Part shown: positions 1 through 9,700 of the stretch, in pieces
How positions within the stretch are numbered: position 1 is the stretch's first letter
Layout: each line of letters opens with the position of its first letter
From: a virus
Virus record (IMG/VR): IMGVR_UViG_3300030329_000823
Location: 1-23,383 of that record
Reading direction: 5' to 3' (one strand)
DNA length: 23,383 nucleotides
Notes under the pieces: generated by a model
Databases searched by the model: none
What the model saw: only the letters and a program-made list of their open reading frames with translations
What the model was told of the DNA's origin: nothing
Position numbers and translations under genes: made by a program

Positions 1-1
1 A

Positions 2-148
2 AATTCTAAACTACTAGAGTTTTCTAAAATAGAAGAATGTTATAATCATATTTATGATAATTTACAAGAATTAAAAGATTTTTCTAAAATACACTATGGG
101 CCAAACTCTGTTGTTAAAAGTATAGATTGTTTTAAGAAAGGAAACTAA
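2..148 (+). CDS. C-terminal fragment of an upstream unknown phage protein
   Basis: An open frame enters the window at base 2 and ends at TAA 146-148, giving 48 residues. They are charged and Lys/Asn/Ser-rich and contain the stretch LLEFSKIEECYNHIYDNLQE, which looks helical. No family is recognised. The reading frame is clean and the stop lies 3 nt before the next start at 152, as expected for the last codons of the preceding gene in a tight late operon. Most of the gene lies outside the window, so function cannot be judged. Confidence 0.6.
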   Translation, partial: NSKLLEFSKIEECYNHIYDNLQELKDFSKIHYGPNSVVKSIDCFKKGN

Positions 149-151
149 ACT

Positions 152-706
152 ATGTGGGCAAGAATTATGGGCAGTCAGTTGGTAGAGATTATTAATATGC
201 CAAAGTCTATGTATATTAATGATATTCAATACCCCAAGTCTATTTTTGGCTCTTCGTGGACTAACGCAGAACGTAAAGACTTAGGTATTGTGCCTTATGA
301 GTATGAGGGAAGCCGTATAAATAATATGTTTTATACAACATCTGAAGCTGCACCTGCCGTAGAGTCTGACAGAGTTGTTGTAAAAAGAACTCAAACTGCT
401 CGGAATGTAGATGATATTAAAACTACAATGAAAAACTCTGTGTCTCAAACTCTTAAAAGTTATCTAGAACAAACAGATTGGATTGTGATTCGAGAGCAAG
501 ACAACGGTACTGCCAAGCCCTCAGACCTTGCTAAGTGGCGCACAGACTTACGTGCAAAAGCTGCTGCATTAGAAACTGCCATAGACGACAAGACAGACGT
601 AGCAGGACTAGAAGCTATGACAGTGTTTACAGAAGAGATGCGAGATGCTGGTAAAAAAGCCTCAGAGTTCGATGAGTGGCCTCAAAACCCAAGAGCTTCT
701 ACATGA
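152..706 (+). CDS. Putative tail assembly chaperone-like protein
   Basis: This is a 184-aa protein. The start is ATG 152 with AAGGAAAC about 8 nt upstream. The C-terminal half carries a stretch like the phage tail assembly chaperone family (Phage_tail_APC type): LKSYLEQTDWIVIREQDN around residues 102-119, then a KW.....RA.A..LE.AI helix at about 128-143. In that family the pattern is a short helix, then TDW near a proline-rich loop, then a W/R/L helix. Such proteins assist tail fibre or tail assembly. The N-terminal 80 residues (IIN..KSMYI..IQYPKSIF) are not recognised. The end overlaps the next start at an ATGA junction (703-706), implying translational coupling. The family call is moderate; the T7 system has no direct counterpart. 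Confidence 0.5.
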   Translation: MWARIMGSQLVEIINMPKSMYINDIQYPKSIFGSSWTNAERKDLGIVPYEYEGSRINNMFYTTSEAAPAVESDRVVVKRTQTARNVDDIKTTMKNSVSQTLKSYLEQTDWIVIREQDNGTAKPSDLAKWRTDLRAKAAALETAIDDKTDVAGLEAMTVFTEEMRDAGKKASEFDEWPQNPRAST

Positions 707-870
707 CAGAAGAGCTTAAAACAGTAGGAGACGTTGTAGGTGTAAGTTCTACATTAGCTCTTTTAGCTGGATGGCTTCCTCCTCTTGTATCTTTTGTAAC
801 TCTTGTGTGGTTTTCTATTCGTATATATGAAACAAAAACTATTCAAAATTTAATTAAGAAAGATAGGTAA
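703..870 (+). CDS. Small holin-like membrane protein
   Basis: This is a 55-aa protein from ATG 703, which overlaps the preceding stop (ATGA), with AAGAG about 7 nt upstream. A GTG at 676 would give 64 aa but has no better ribosome site. Residues about 10-42 are strongly hydrophobic, with a WLPP turn near 24-27 splitting them into two short membrane segments. A W-x-SIRIYE exit (36-42) and a basic tail (KTIQNLIKKDR) follow. Very small phage proteins with this WLPP...IRIYE architecture occur near tail and lysis genes in podoviruses and are often considered class II holin-like. A second membrane cassette at 11574-12603 makes the exact lysis role uncertain. Confidence 0.5.
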   Translation: MTEELKTVGDVVGVSSTLALLAGWLPPLVSFVTLVWFSIRIYETKTIQNLIKKDR

Positions 871-872
871 AG

Positions 873-2603
873 ATGTCTGAAGAACAAACTGATGCTGAAG
901 AAGTAGCGGTAGACCCGATAGTAAGTTTACCCGATCCAAATATAGTTAACGCACCTATTTTAGCTATTCGTGGTCAGCAAGCTATTGGTGTTCCTAATGT
1001 TGTCACTCAGACAGGTCGTACAGACCCTTCTAATGTGGAAATGTTGTATGATCCTGTAGCTCAACAAGTACAAGCAGATGAGCTTCTTGCAGATCAAGAT
1101 AAATTTTTAGACACAAGTGAGCAACGAAGGCGTGTTTCTAGTCCTAATTTAATTACTGGAATACCTGATGTAAATGTGCAAGCTCAAGACGCCGCACAAA
1201 TACAGAACGTAGAACGCACTTTTAGCAACATGCCTACAGCTACAGCAGCTACAGGGTCCATTACTGAAAATGACGTAGTAGACCCTAATCAGGTTGTAGA
1301 CGAGCGTACAAAACAACAGATGCTGGAACGTGGAAGTCTAGCTGAAGCACAGACACAGACTTTAGCTAACGAAGCTTCTATAGCATATCAGATTGAAAAA
1401 CTTACAGAAGGTATGGAGACAGGGCAGTTTCCTCCGTGGGCTTCTCCTACTGTTCGTAAAGTAAATGAGATTATGCAGCAACGAGGATTAGGTTCCTCTA
1501 GTATGGCAGCAGCAGCTTTGGCGCAAGGGCTTATCGAATCTACTATCCCTATTGCAGCCCAAGATGCACAAGCTAATGCTACTCTTCAACTACAAAACCT
1601 AAACAATCAACAGCAAACTGCTCTTGCAAATGCAGCTACGATTGCTACAATGGATAGGCAGAATCTAGATAATCGTATGAAAGCTGCACAGCAAAATGCT
1701 CAGTCTTTCTTAAATATGAATCTTAAAAATACTACAAATGAACAGCAAGCTGCGGTATTGACATATCAATCAAGAGTACAATCTTTATTTACAGACCAAG
1801 CTGCTGCAAATGCTGCACAGCAGTTTAATGCTACCTCTCAAAATCAAGTAAATCAGTTCTACGATCAGCTAGGTGCTACAGTCGAACAGGCTAATGCAGC
1901 AAGAGATTTATCAATACAAAAATTCAATAGTGAAGAGACTACTTCTGTAGAGGAGTTTAATACTAATTTGGATAATATACGTGAACAATTTAATGTTGCT
2001 ATGCGTAGTCAGATTGACCAATCAAATGTAACTTGGCGTAGGCAGATTAACACGGCAAACACTGCTAATGAAAACAGAGCAAATCAGACTAATGCTGCTA
2101 TCATGCTTGGCCTGACGCAACAAGCTCAAAACCAACTTTGGCAGAAATATCGCGATGAAGCTCATCAGTTGTATACTTCTTTAGAAAATGAGACGCAACG
2201 AAATCATCAGATAGTTTTAAGTGCTATGGAAAATCAGTTTAATACTGATATGTTTAATCGAAGTATAGAATTTAAAAAACAAGTTCAAGCTGGCGCTGCA
2301 TCTCAACGTCTTTTACAAGATGCAATTACATTTGGAAAAGATTTACTAACAACAGAAGTAACAGTTGACAATAAAAAAACATCAATTTTAGGAGCTAGTG
2401 CTGGAGCTTTACTTGGTGCGATAGGTCTTGGTGGTAGTGATAGTAATGTTGACGTTGATCCCGGTTCAGCGCAAGAGGGTTTTGACTTTTTATCTGGAAT
2501 AGGAACAGTTGACGATGACAGTTTTGATTTTACTGAAGACGTTTTTGATGATTTTTTTGTTGGAACAATAGAAGATCCCGGTTTTGGCGGTGGAGATTTT
2601 TAA
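873..2603 (+). CDS. Putative internal virion / structural protein, Q/N/A-rich
   Basis: This is a 576-aa protein from ATG 873, 2 nt after the previous stop. Residues about 170-480 are dominated by Gln, Asn and Ala (runs such as LQLQNLNNQQQTALANAAT) with heptad-like spacing, which predicts long helices or coiled coil. Near residues 507-525 there is a Gly/Ala-rich hydrophobic segment (ILGASAGALLGAIGLGG). The last 40 residues are acidic with a Gly/Phe ending (EDPGFGGGDF). Composition and position before two giant genes resemble the T7 gp14-15-16 block of ejected internal proteins, but no sequence motif proves homology. It could instead be a tail or fibre-associated structural protein. Confidence 0.45.
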   Translation: MSEEQTDAEEVAVDPIVSLPDPNIVNAPILAIRGQQAIGVPNVVTQTGRTDPSNVEMLYDPVAQQVQADELLADQDKFLDTSEQRRRVSSPNLITGIPDVNVQAQDAAQIQNVERTFSNMPTATAATGSITENDVVDPNQVVDERTKQQMLERGSLAEAQTQTLANEASIAYQIEKLTEGMETGQFPPWASPTVRKVNEIMQQRGLGSSSMAAAALAQGLIESTIPIAAQDAQANATLQLQNLNNQQQTALANAATIATMDRQNLDNRMKAAQQNAQSFLNMNLKNTTNEQQAAVLTYQSRVQSLFTDQAAANAAQQFNATSQNQVNQFYDQLGATVEQANAARDLSIQKFNSEETTSVEEFNTNLDNIREQFNVAMRSQIDQSNVTWRRQINTANTANENRANQTNAAIMLGLTQQAQNQLWQKYRDEAHQLYTSLENETQRNHQIVLSAMENQFNTDMFNRSIEFKKQVQAGAASQRLLQDAITFGKDLLTTEVTVDNKKTSILGASAGALLGAIGLGGSDSNVDVDPGSAQEGFDFLSGIGTVDDDSFDFTEDVFDDFFVGTIEDPGFGGGDF

Positions 2604-2614
2604 AGGAGTTATAA

Positions 2615-3070
2615 ATGGTTTCTTTTTCAAGTTTAGTTGGTAAAGCAATTACAGCAGCAGTTACAAGCGGAGCAAGTACTTTAGCAAAAGTAGGTGCGGC
2701 CAAAGCAGGGCAAGCTCTTTTTGGTTCTTCATCAGGACGATCTGTTGGTGTAAGTGCTGCTACATCAGGAGCAGACATAACAAAAATTCTTGAAGATGAT
2801 GATTTAGATTTTCAAAAAACAAGCTTGGGAGCAGCAGGTTTCGTAAAAGGTATTCCAGACTATCGTCGCGTAGGTGCTACAGACGCGAATGCTCAAGCAC
2901 AATCTATCGCTGACTCTGGATTACAAAGAGTTATTGCAAGCATGATGAACAGTCCTCCTGCATCTCCTGATGTTCGCGCAAGCATACTAGGCTCTATGGC
3001 TTCTCCTCGCTCTGTTGTATCTAATTCTGATTCTAAAAAATTTAAAAAGTATTTAAAAGGACTTTCGTAA
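2615..3070 (+). CDS. Unknown small late protein, Ala/Ser-rich N-terminus
   Basis: This is a 151-aa protein with a clear ribosome site (AAGGAG, 6 nt spacing) before ATG 2615. The first 50 residues are Ala/Gly/Ser-rich and weakly hydrophobic (KAITAAVTSGASTLAKVGAA), possibly an amphipathic or membrane-active helix. The C-terminus is basic (KKFKKYLKGLS). It lies 11 nt after the 576-aa gene and 1 nt before the next gene, inside the virion-gene run, so a minor structural or ejection role is plausible. No family is recognised. Confidence 0.5.
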   Translation: MVSFSSLVGKAITAAVTSGASTLAKVGAAKAGQALFGSSSGRSVGVSAATSGADITKILEDDDLDFQKTSLGAAGFVKGIPDYRRVGATDANAQAQSIADSGLQRVIASMMNSPPASPDVRASILGSMASPRSVVSNSDSKKFKKYLKGLS

Positions 3071-3071
3071 T

Positions 3072-3614
3072 ATGGAAACTTTGACACAAAAACTGCAAAA
3101 TGATCCTCACATAGGAAAACCTATACCGGGGCAGTCTCTTACTGCTACTCCCGGCTCTATGCCGTATGAGAATCCTCCTCAGACTTCTTCTGTTGAGAAA
3201 GCATTTCTAACTCTGAAAGCAGGTTTGTATCAAAAAAATACTCAGCGTGAAATAGGTGAAGTTACAAAAGCAGGAATATCTTGTGAAACATTAGCATCTT
3301 CATTAGTTATGATGGGTTTTTCTCAAGGCATGTTTAATCCTGATGTTGCAGAACTAATCAGACCTTTTTTAACTATTGAAATTTTTAAAATAGCTAAAAA
3401 TCAAGGAGTAGATAAGGTAATACTTGAAAATAAACCCGTGAGAAAAAATTTAGATACGGATGCTTTACGAGATTTAGAAGACGAAGCGTTACCTGATAAT
3501 ACATTTAATATTGAATTTACACCAGAAGAAGAAGAGCTAATGAAAATTCCTTCAGAACCAGAACAGTTTCCTGAACCAGAGGGCTTTATGACAAAACCAA
3601 GAGAGGTAGCATAA
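3072..3614 (+). CDS. Unknown late protein with an N-terminal PGQSLT..PG motif
   Basis: This is a 180-aa protein from ATG 3072, with AAAAGG about 11 nt upstream. The N-terminus contains KPIPGQSLTATPGSMPYENP (residues 16-35), followed by a mixed helical core (about 40-115) and a very acidic C-terminal third (FTPEEEELMKIPSEPEQFPE). The proline-rich PGQSLT..PG entry is reminiscent of a virion-associated protein found in marine T4-like phages, recalled from memory and not verified. The gene sits between structural genes with 1-nt spacings on both sides, so it is probably translated with them. Function is unknown. Confidence 0.45.
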   Translation: METLTQKLQNDPHIGKPIPGQSLTATPGSMPYENPPQTSSVEKAFLTLKAGLYQKNTQREIGEVTKAGISCETLASSLVMMGFSQGMFNPDVAELIRPFLTIEIFKIAKNQGVDKVILENKPVRKNLDTDALRDLEDEALPDNTFNIEFTPEEEELMKIPSEPEQFPEPEGFMTKPREVA

Positions 3615-3615
3615 G

Positions 3616-6600
3616 ATGGCATTTATAGATCGAATCGGAGAAATTGCTTCTAAGGTTGTTGCTAAAACTTTATCTGATCCTGAAAAATCAGGTGAGCTAC
3701 TACGTTTAGGTTTAACCGCTGCAACTTTGCCTGATAGAGAAGATACCTCTCAATCTGCTTTTGATTTAGGAAGGTTTAGGCAATACAACATTTCGAGGCA
3801 GCAGGAGGATCAGGCTAAAGCTGCTGCACTGGAAGCTCAAAGAAAAGCTGCCGAAGAACAGAGAAAACGTATTTTTGAAATAGAAAAAGAAGATAGAAAA
3901 TTTAAGTTTGAAGCTGACATGAAAGTAGCTGAACACATAGCAGAACGTCAGAAAGAAAATCGTGATGCAGGTCGTGCTTTTAGAAGTGAATGGGAGACTT
4001 TTTCAGGTAATACAGGAACTCGTCATTGGAGCCAGTACGCTAATAATATTAAAAGAGATGATGGAACTACTGTGTATGTTCCTAATGAGGGTACTCAAAA
4101 GCTTTTTGAATTTAATAATATGTTTGGTCAGGGAAGTAAAGATGCTGACGTAAGAAAAAGGGGACTTATTGCTTTTGATAAATTTATAAGAGTAGCAGAC
4201 CAATCATACCGTATTAATGAGAAAAAATTATTAAAGGACGCTAACGCAAGAGCATCTCAAAGAGATCAAGTGATGTTGCATGGAAGTATGCAGAAAGTAG
4301 CAGCACAGTTAGGTTTTGACACTACAGACTATCTGGTTAGTAAGGACTCTTTTTCAAATAAACCTGTTGTTGATTCTAAAAGTGGACGAACAATTAGGTC
4401 TGGAAACGATAATAAAATTGATACACACTATTCTAAAATGGCAAATAATTTTTCATCGTTTTTCTCTCGATTTTTTGCAAAATATTCTTCAGAAGCAGAA
4501 AGATTAGGGTTTACCCGACAAGAGTTTGCAGATGTAACTCAAGCTTTTTCAAATATCAGAAAGAATATTTTAACTCCGGGTGAAGCAGGAAAAAGAAGTG
4601 ATGATTTAGACGTAGCAAGTGATGCTGCTGTATTTCTTGCTACTAAGTTAGGAGAAAAAGAGTCTCTTAGAAAAGTTCTTATTAGAGCAAAAAGCCCAAC
4701 AACCGTACATGGACCAAACGGACTAAACGATGCAAGAACATCTTCTACTGATGGAAAAGGAACTATTCAAGATTTAGATTTCTTTTTACGCAATCCGTTG
4801 TTAGCTCAAATTGCTTTAAAAGTAGGAGCAATAACCAATGAAGATATGAAACAAATTGAAAAAGAACGAACCAAAGCAGGTGGGCGTGGTTATGTATATA
4901 GAGGTGAATCAGCAGACGGAATAACATCAACCACAGTTTACGCTTATAAACCCCAACCTGCAAGTATTTTAGGACAGGCTATAGAAAATCAAAAACGAAA
5001 CACAAAAGCATTACTTGAGAATGCTACTCCAGAACAGAAACAAGAACATGCTGCTATAGAAAAAGAAATGAGTGAAAGATACACTTTGGGAGATGAAGAA
5101 AGACAAGATTTATTTTTTAGAAAACTAGATTTAGAAAATCAAATACGAGGAACTAGCCGTCGAAAAAACGAATATAAAGAAGCTGCTATTTATATAGCTT
5201 CAAACTCAGCTACACACATAATAACAAGGTCTGGTTTAGCCTCATCTACAATTCCTTTAGAGAGTGGTGGAATTGCAATGCGAGACAAAGATGATAAACC
5301 TACAAGATTTTACGTAGCTATGGAAAATAATGTAAAAAATGTTAATGAACTTTTAAAGATGCTTAAACGCATACGTAGGCTTGCACTAGTTAGTGAAAAA
5401 GATTTTGAAACGTTTGGAGGATCAGATGTTTTTTCTAAAGTTAGTCCTCTTATGGGTGCAGCAGGTGAAGTTTCGGGTAGGTTTGAAAGCGCGTTAAAAT
5501 TTGTACAAGAATTAACAAGAGTGGTTCGCGGAAGTGCTGCACAATATACTGGAGGTGAGTTGTTAAGTAGTATAAAAGAAGGTTCTTTGTATGAACAATT
5601 TGAAAACAATAGCGAAGAATTTCAAAAACTATACGGATATAAAGTTTCTCTTAATCCAGATAATGATGCCCGAATTAAAAACCTTGAAAATAAAACAAGA
5701 AAGGGATTTAATATAGCAGAAACAGATTTTAAAGAAGCTATGGAAAAAGCAGAAGGAGATGTTACTAAACAAAAAATAGCAAAAAGCATATACCTGAGAA
5801 GAACCGCGTTAATGTGGGAAAAAGCTGCTTTAACTTATAAATTAGCAGGATACGTTCAAGGAGAACAGACAGGTGGTCGAACAATTTCTAACCAAGACTT
5901 TGATAACATCTACAAAGCTTTGTGGGGTGGAAACTTTTCTAGTGAAGAATCTGCTATAAATGCTGTTCGATATCTTAACTTTACAACTCAAGAAATAAAA
6001 GATCGTGCTTTAGGCAATATGTTTCTTTTAGAAACAATTGGAAAAGGATTTAATCTTGGTTCAGTTCCTAACTTATATGCAGAAGAGATTTACGATAGAA
6101 GGTTAGATAAATTTTTTGGCGACAACCCCGATCTAAAACAGTTTGTAAAAAATGCTGGTATAGATTTAGAAAAAACTGAAAATCAAGCGCAAAGTCAAGA
6201 GGTACAAAATATTATTTTAATGGCAAAAGAACAAGATAAAGAATTGGGAAGTATACCTGAACTTACGGCAGTAGGTTTAGATGAGACAGGTATTAGAAAT
6301 TTAAATAAAACTGCGGTTAATCTATCTAGAGGTTTAAATAATAGTCGTAAAATTAGTAGAAGTGAAGATTTTGACAGCTATAGAGCTTTTGAAGACATAT
6401 ATAATGCGATACATAATCGTAGCGGAGGCCTTAGTGGTACGCTAAGTACGCTTACTGACAATTTTACAATATTAGAGGAAATTGTGGAAACAAACGACAA
6501 CAGAGCAGCAAAAGCTGCTATGTCTTTAGCATTACTGAAGGAAGTGCCTTATTTTGAAAAAATGAATACCATAGCACAAAATATAGCCACTATTTCTGTA

Positions 6601-6765
6601 CTTCTTCAAAATGCCGCAGATAGTGGAATGAATATTGATTACAATACTTTAGAGGAACAGTTTGGAAACAATGTAAGTACGCAAAATTCAGTAATACTTA
6701 AATTTTTTAGGGACGATCCTGACTTCTTAACATACATTTTTGACACATATCATAAGGCAAGCTAA
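3616..6765 (+). CDS. Giant putative virion protein (1049 aa)
   Basis: This is a 1049-aa protein from ATG 3616, 1 nt after the previous stop, with AGAGG upstream. Residues about 55-120 form a highly charged Lys/Glu/Ala coiled coil (KAAALEAQRKAAEEQRKRIF). The rest is largely helical, Asn/Lys-rich and without signal peptide, membrane segment or catalytic motif that can be recognised by eye. Size and place directly upstream of a 1595-aa gene match the T7 pair gp15-gp16, the ejected internal core proteins that build the trans-envelope DNA channel. This is positional inference only. Base composition is strongly AT-rich compared with the leftward replication genes. Confidence 0.45.
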   Translation: MAFIDRIGEIASKVVAKTLSDPEKSGELLRLGLTAATLPDREDTSQSAFDLGRFRQYNISRQQEDQAKAAALEAQRKAAEEQRKRIFEIEKEDRKFKFEADMKVAEHIAERQKENRDAGRAFRSEWETFSGNTGTRHWSQYANNIKRDDGTTVYVPNEGTQKLFEFNNMFGQGSKDADVRKRGLIAFDKFIRVADQSYRINEKKLLKDANARASQRDQVMLHGSMQKVAAQLGFDTTDYLVSKDSFSNKPVVDSKSGRTIRSGNDNKIDTHYSKMANNFSSFFSRFFAKYSSEAERLGFTRQEFADVTQAFSNIRKNILTPGEAGKRSDDLDVASDAAVFLATKLGEKESLRKVLIRAKSPTTVHGPNGLNDARTSSTDGKGTIQDLDFFLRNPLLAQIALKVGAITNEDMKQIEKERTKAGGRGYVYRGESADGITSTTVYAYKPQPASILGQAIENQKRNTKALLENATPEQKQEHAAIEKEMSERYTLGDEERQDLFFRKLDLENQIRGTSRRKNEYKEAAIYIASNSATHIITRSGLASSTIPLESGGIAMRDKDDKPTRFYVAMENNVKNVNELLKMLKRIRRLALVSEKDFETFGGSDVFSKVSPLMGAAGEVSGRFESALKFVQELTRVVRGSAAQYTGGELLSSIKEGSLYEQFENNSEEFQKLYGYKVSLNPDNDARIKNLENKTRKGFNIAETDFKEAMEKAEGDVTKQKIAKSIYLRRTALMWEKAALTYKLAGYVQGEQTGGRTISNQDFDNIYKALWGGNFSSEESAINAVRYLNFTTQEIKDRALGNMFLLETIGKGFNLGSVPNLYAEEIYDRRLDKFFGDNPDLKQFVKNAGIDLEKTENQAQSQEVQNIILMAKEQDKELGSIPELTAVGLDETGIRNLNKTAVNLSRGLNNSRKISRSEDFDSYRAFEDIYNAIHNRSGGLSGTLSTLTDNFTILEEIVETNDNRAAKAAMSLALLKEVPYFEKMNTIAQNIATISVLLQNAADSGMNIDYNTLEEQFGNNVSTQNSVILKFFRDDPDFLTYIFDTYHKAS

Positions 6766-6767
6766 CG

Positions 6768-9700
6768 ATGAGTGAAAATAGAGATGAAGAAATGTACGAA
6801 CAGGAAATGCAAGAGCTTTCTGGTGTAGACCCTACTGAAGAGAGGCGAGGTCTTGTATTTGAAAACATAGCAAAGGGTGGTAAAACTCCCCGTTTGTTTG
6901 AAAAGAAGTTTACTCCCGAACAATACGCTGCATACAAAAAACGTATAAATGAAAGGGCAGCAAGAATACCACAAGGAAGTGGCATAGAAACTGTTAAAGA
7001 CCCCAGTTTTCAAGCTGTACTTAGAGACTATGGAGATTTTAGAGGAGCTACTGACCCTACCGGAATGATGCGAGAGGGAGACTTAATTGAAGATATAAGA
7101 CGTTCAGACCTTCCGCTATTAGAATCACGCCGAACTCTAAAGGGAGAGAATGTATTTTTACCTTCCTTTCGTGACCCATCAGAGGCTTCTGAAGAAATAT
7201 TTGCATACCAAGACCTTTTTGAAGAAGAAGAAGAAGACACACAAACAACACCTGTTAAACAAAAATCTTTGGCGCAAAAGCTTCACGATAACAACGTAAA
7301 AAAAGCAAACCAACAACCTTCTACGTTAGAAATACTAGGTTCAGCCGCAAAAGATGTTGTTATATCTGCGATTGGGGGTACAGAACGTTCACTAACTAGA
7401 CCAGATACTTTAACCACTCGCGCAGGAGCTATATCAGCAGTGGAGGGTCTTGGAGACCTTGTATTACTATTAGGTCAAGAAACTTTTAGGTCAGGCCGTG
7501 GAGGTATAAGTGTTCTAGCTGATACAAGAACATATACTAATATAAGAGATGAGATTAACAATTATTTTAGCCCAAAAAAACAATCACGAAATTTTCTACC
7601 AACTAATAAAACAGCTATGCTTACCTATTTACAAGGTAGAAAAGATATGCAGGGACACATTGATAGCATTTCAAGATACCTAGAAGATAATGCGAAACAA
7701 GCATTAGGTTTGGACGATAATGTAGCTTTTAGTAGGTATTACGACAACGTAAGAGGTTTTTTCGAGATACCCGCAGATAGAGAAAATGCTTTTACAAAAG
7801 CTGCTAGTATATCTGGAATGTTAACTTTATTTGGAGGTTCTTTAGCAGCAACAAGAGGTGCTGTTTTGCTTGCTAGAAATTCGGGCAGAGTTTATGTCGC
7901 ATCCCGTGCCGCTCTTAGAACAGGTATTACTAAAAATTTTAAAGACAATTTTTTTAATCGACAAGTTTTGAACATTGATTTTGGAAAAACATACGCACCT
8001 GATAGATTTTACAGAACTCTTTCAGAAGGAGCAAGCATTGAACATCATGCAAAAATATTTGAATTAGGAGGAGTTCCTAGAGCAAAAGCTGTTGAAATGG
8101 CTAAAAACGCTAGACGAGATTTTCTAGGAGCAGTAGCAGGAGGTACATTGTATAGTATCTTTGATTCTATTTTTCAAGACGATATGGCAAACATGGGCGC
8201 TGCTTTTACAGGAAGTCTTTTGGGTAACTGGGCTGTTAGAAATGGACAAACACTTTTTTCAAGAGGTCTTTTAAATACTGTAACTAGATTAGCTTCTAGT
8301 GATAAAGGTGAATTTAGAAAATCTATTGAAGCTTTTAAAAATTCTGATTTTAAAGGAATGAATACACTACGTAAAACATTTTTACGAGTTCATGGACTTG
8401 AAACAACAGACATCAATGCTGCAAGACGTTCTTCTTTTACGCAAGGTGAGGAGGTTCTAGAGAAAATTAGAAAATTAGAACAAGAAGGTAACACTTCTCA
8501 AGCTGCAAAAGTAAAAACTAAAGCTATAAGTGAAGGTCTTTTAGATGATAAAGGACGCGCTCATGGTTGGTATGTTTTAGGCACAATACTAGAAAGCGGA
8601 TGGACTAAAAATAATATTAAGTACGGTGCTGCATTTCACAAAATAGTTTTAGATAGTGATACTGAAGATTCTAGAAGAGCTATACAACACATAGCTAGAT
8701 TGCAAACTTTGTTGGATGATTTGTATACTCAAGCTCCGAAAGCTATGGAAAAATTTCCCTTACTTGCAGAACAAGTTCTTGGTTTTTCAAAATTGCAAGC
8801 CATGAGAAATGCTCTTATGTCAAATGTTGAATTTTCTTCTTTTTCTGGCAAAGTTGTATCAGGTTCATTAATTAGTGAAACTGAAAAATATCAAGAATTA
8901 TTAAGCGATCAAGCTGTAAAACTAAAAGAAGCTTTTAAAGAATTTACACAATCAGGAGACATTAAACAATCTGATGCTCTAAATGAACTTTCTAAAGACA
9001 TTAATAGGTTAATTTCTGAACAGAATTTAGACTTCGATTTAGGAAGATTACAGAAGTTAAAAAAATACGCTAATTCTTCATTAAACATTCAAACTAAAGC
9101 AATTGAAGACAACGTAAATGATTTAATGAAAATGAGCGGAATGAACGGAATAGGTAATGAAATAGTTAGAAAAGAAAGAGGTATACAAAGTATAAATCTT
9201 CTTCAACGTGGTTTCTCTTCTTTGCAAGATAGAGCTAAACAACCTTTTGATAAATTAAAAATAGACCATGCAGATTTAGAAATAGACGTTTCTGATTTTA
9301 TGGTAGGCTTACCTGCTGAGTTTGATAACATAGAAAAAAATGTTCGTTCTCTATTTCTTAATTTTGGAAAATTTGACAATGCTACGATGAATCGTTTGTA
9401 TCGAGATGCAAGCACTGATTTCTTCAAAAAACAAATGGGTTTATCTTCAACAGAAGCTATCACCACGCCAGAACAGTATCAAGCTTTTCAAACTCAAATA
9501 CAGAAATTTATTAATCAAAATCCTGTTGTTGGAGGGCAAGGCACTGCTGAAGAAAAGAAAGCGATCTTTAATGATGTAATGCAAAACGCTAGAAGGATAG
9601 AACAATCAGGAGAGGCTGTAAATTACTCTGATTTAGCTAATATGGTTGTGTCTAACATGATAGCTAAATATGAGATACCTGCAAAATTAAATGTAGATAC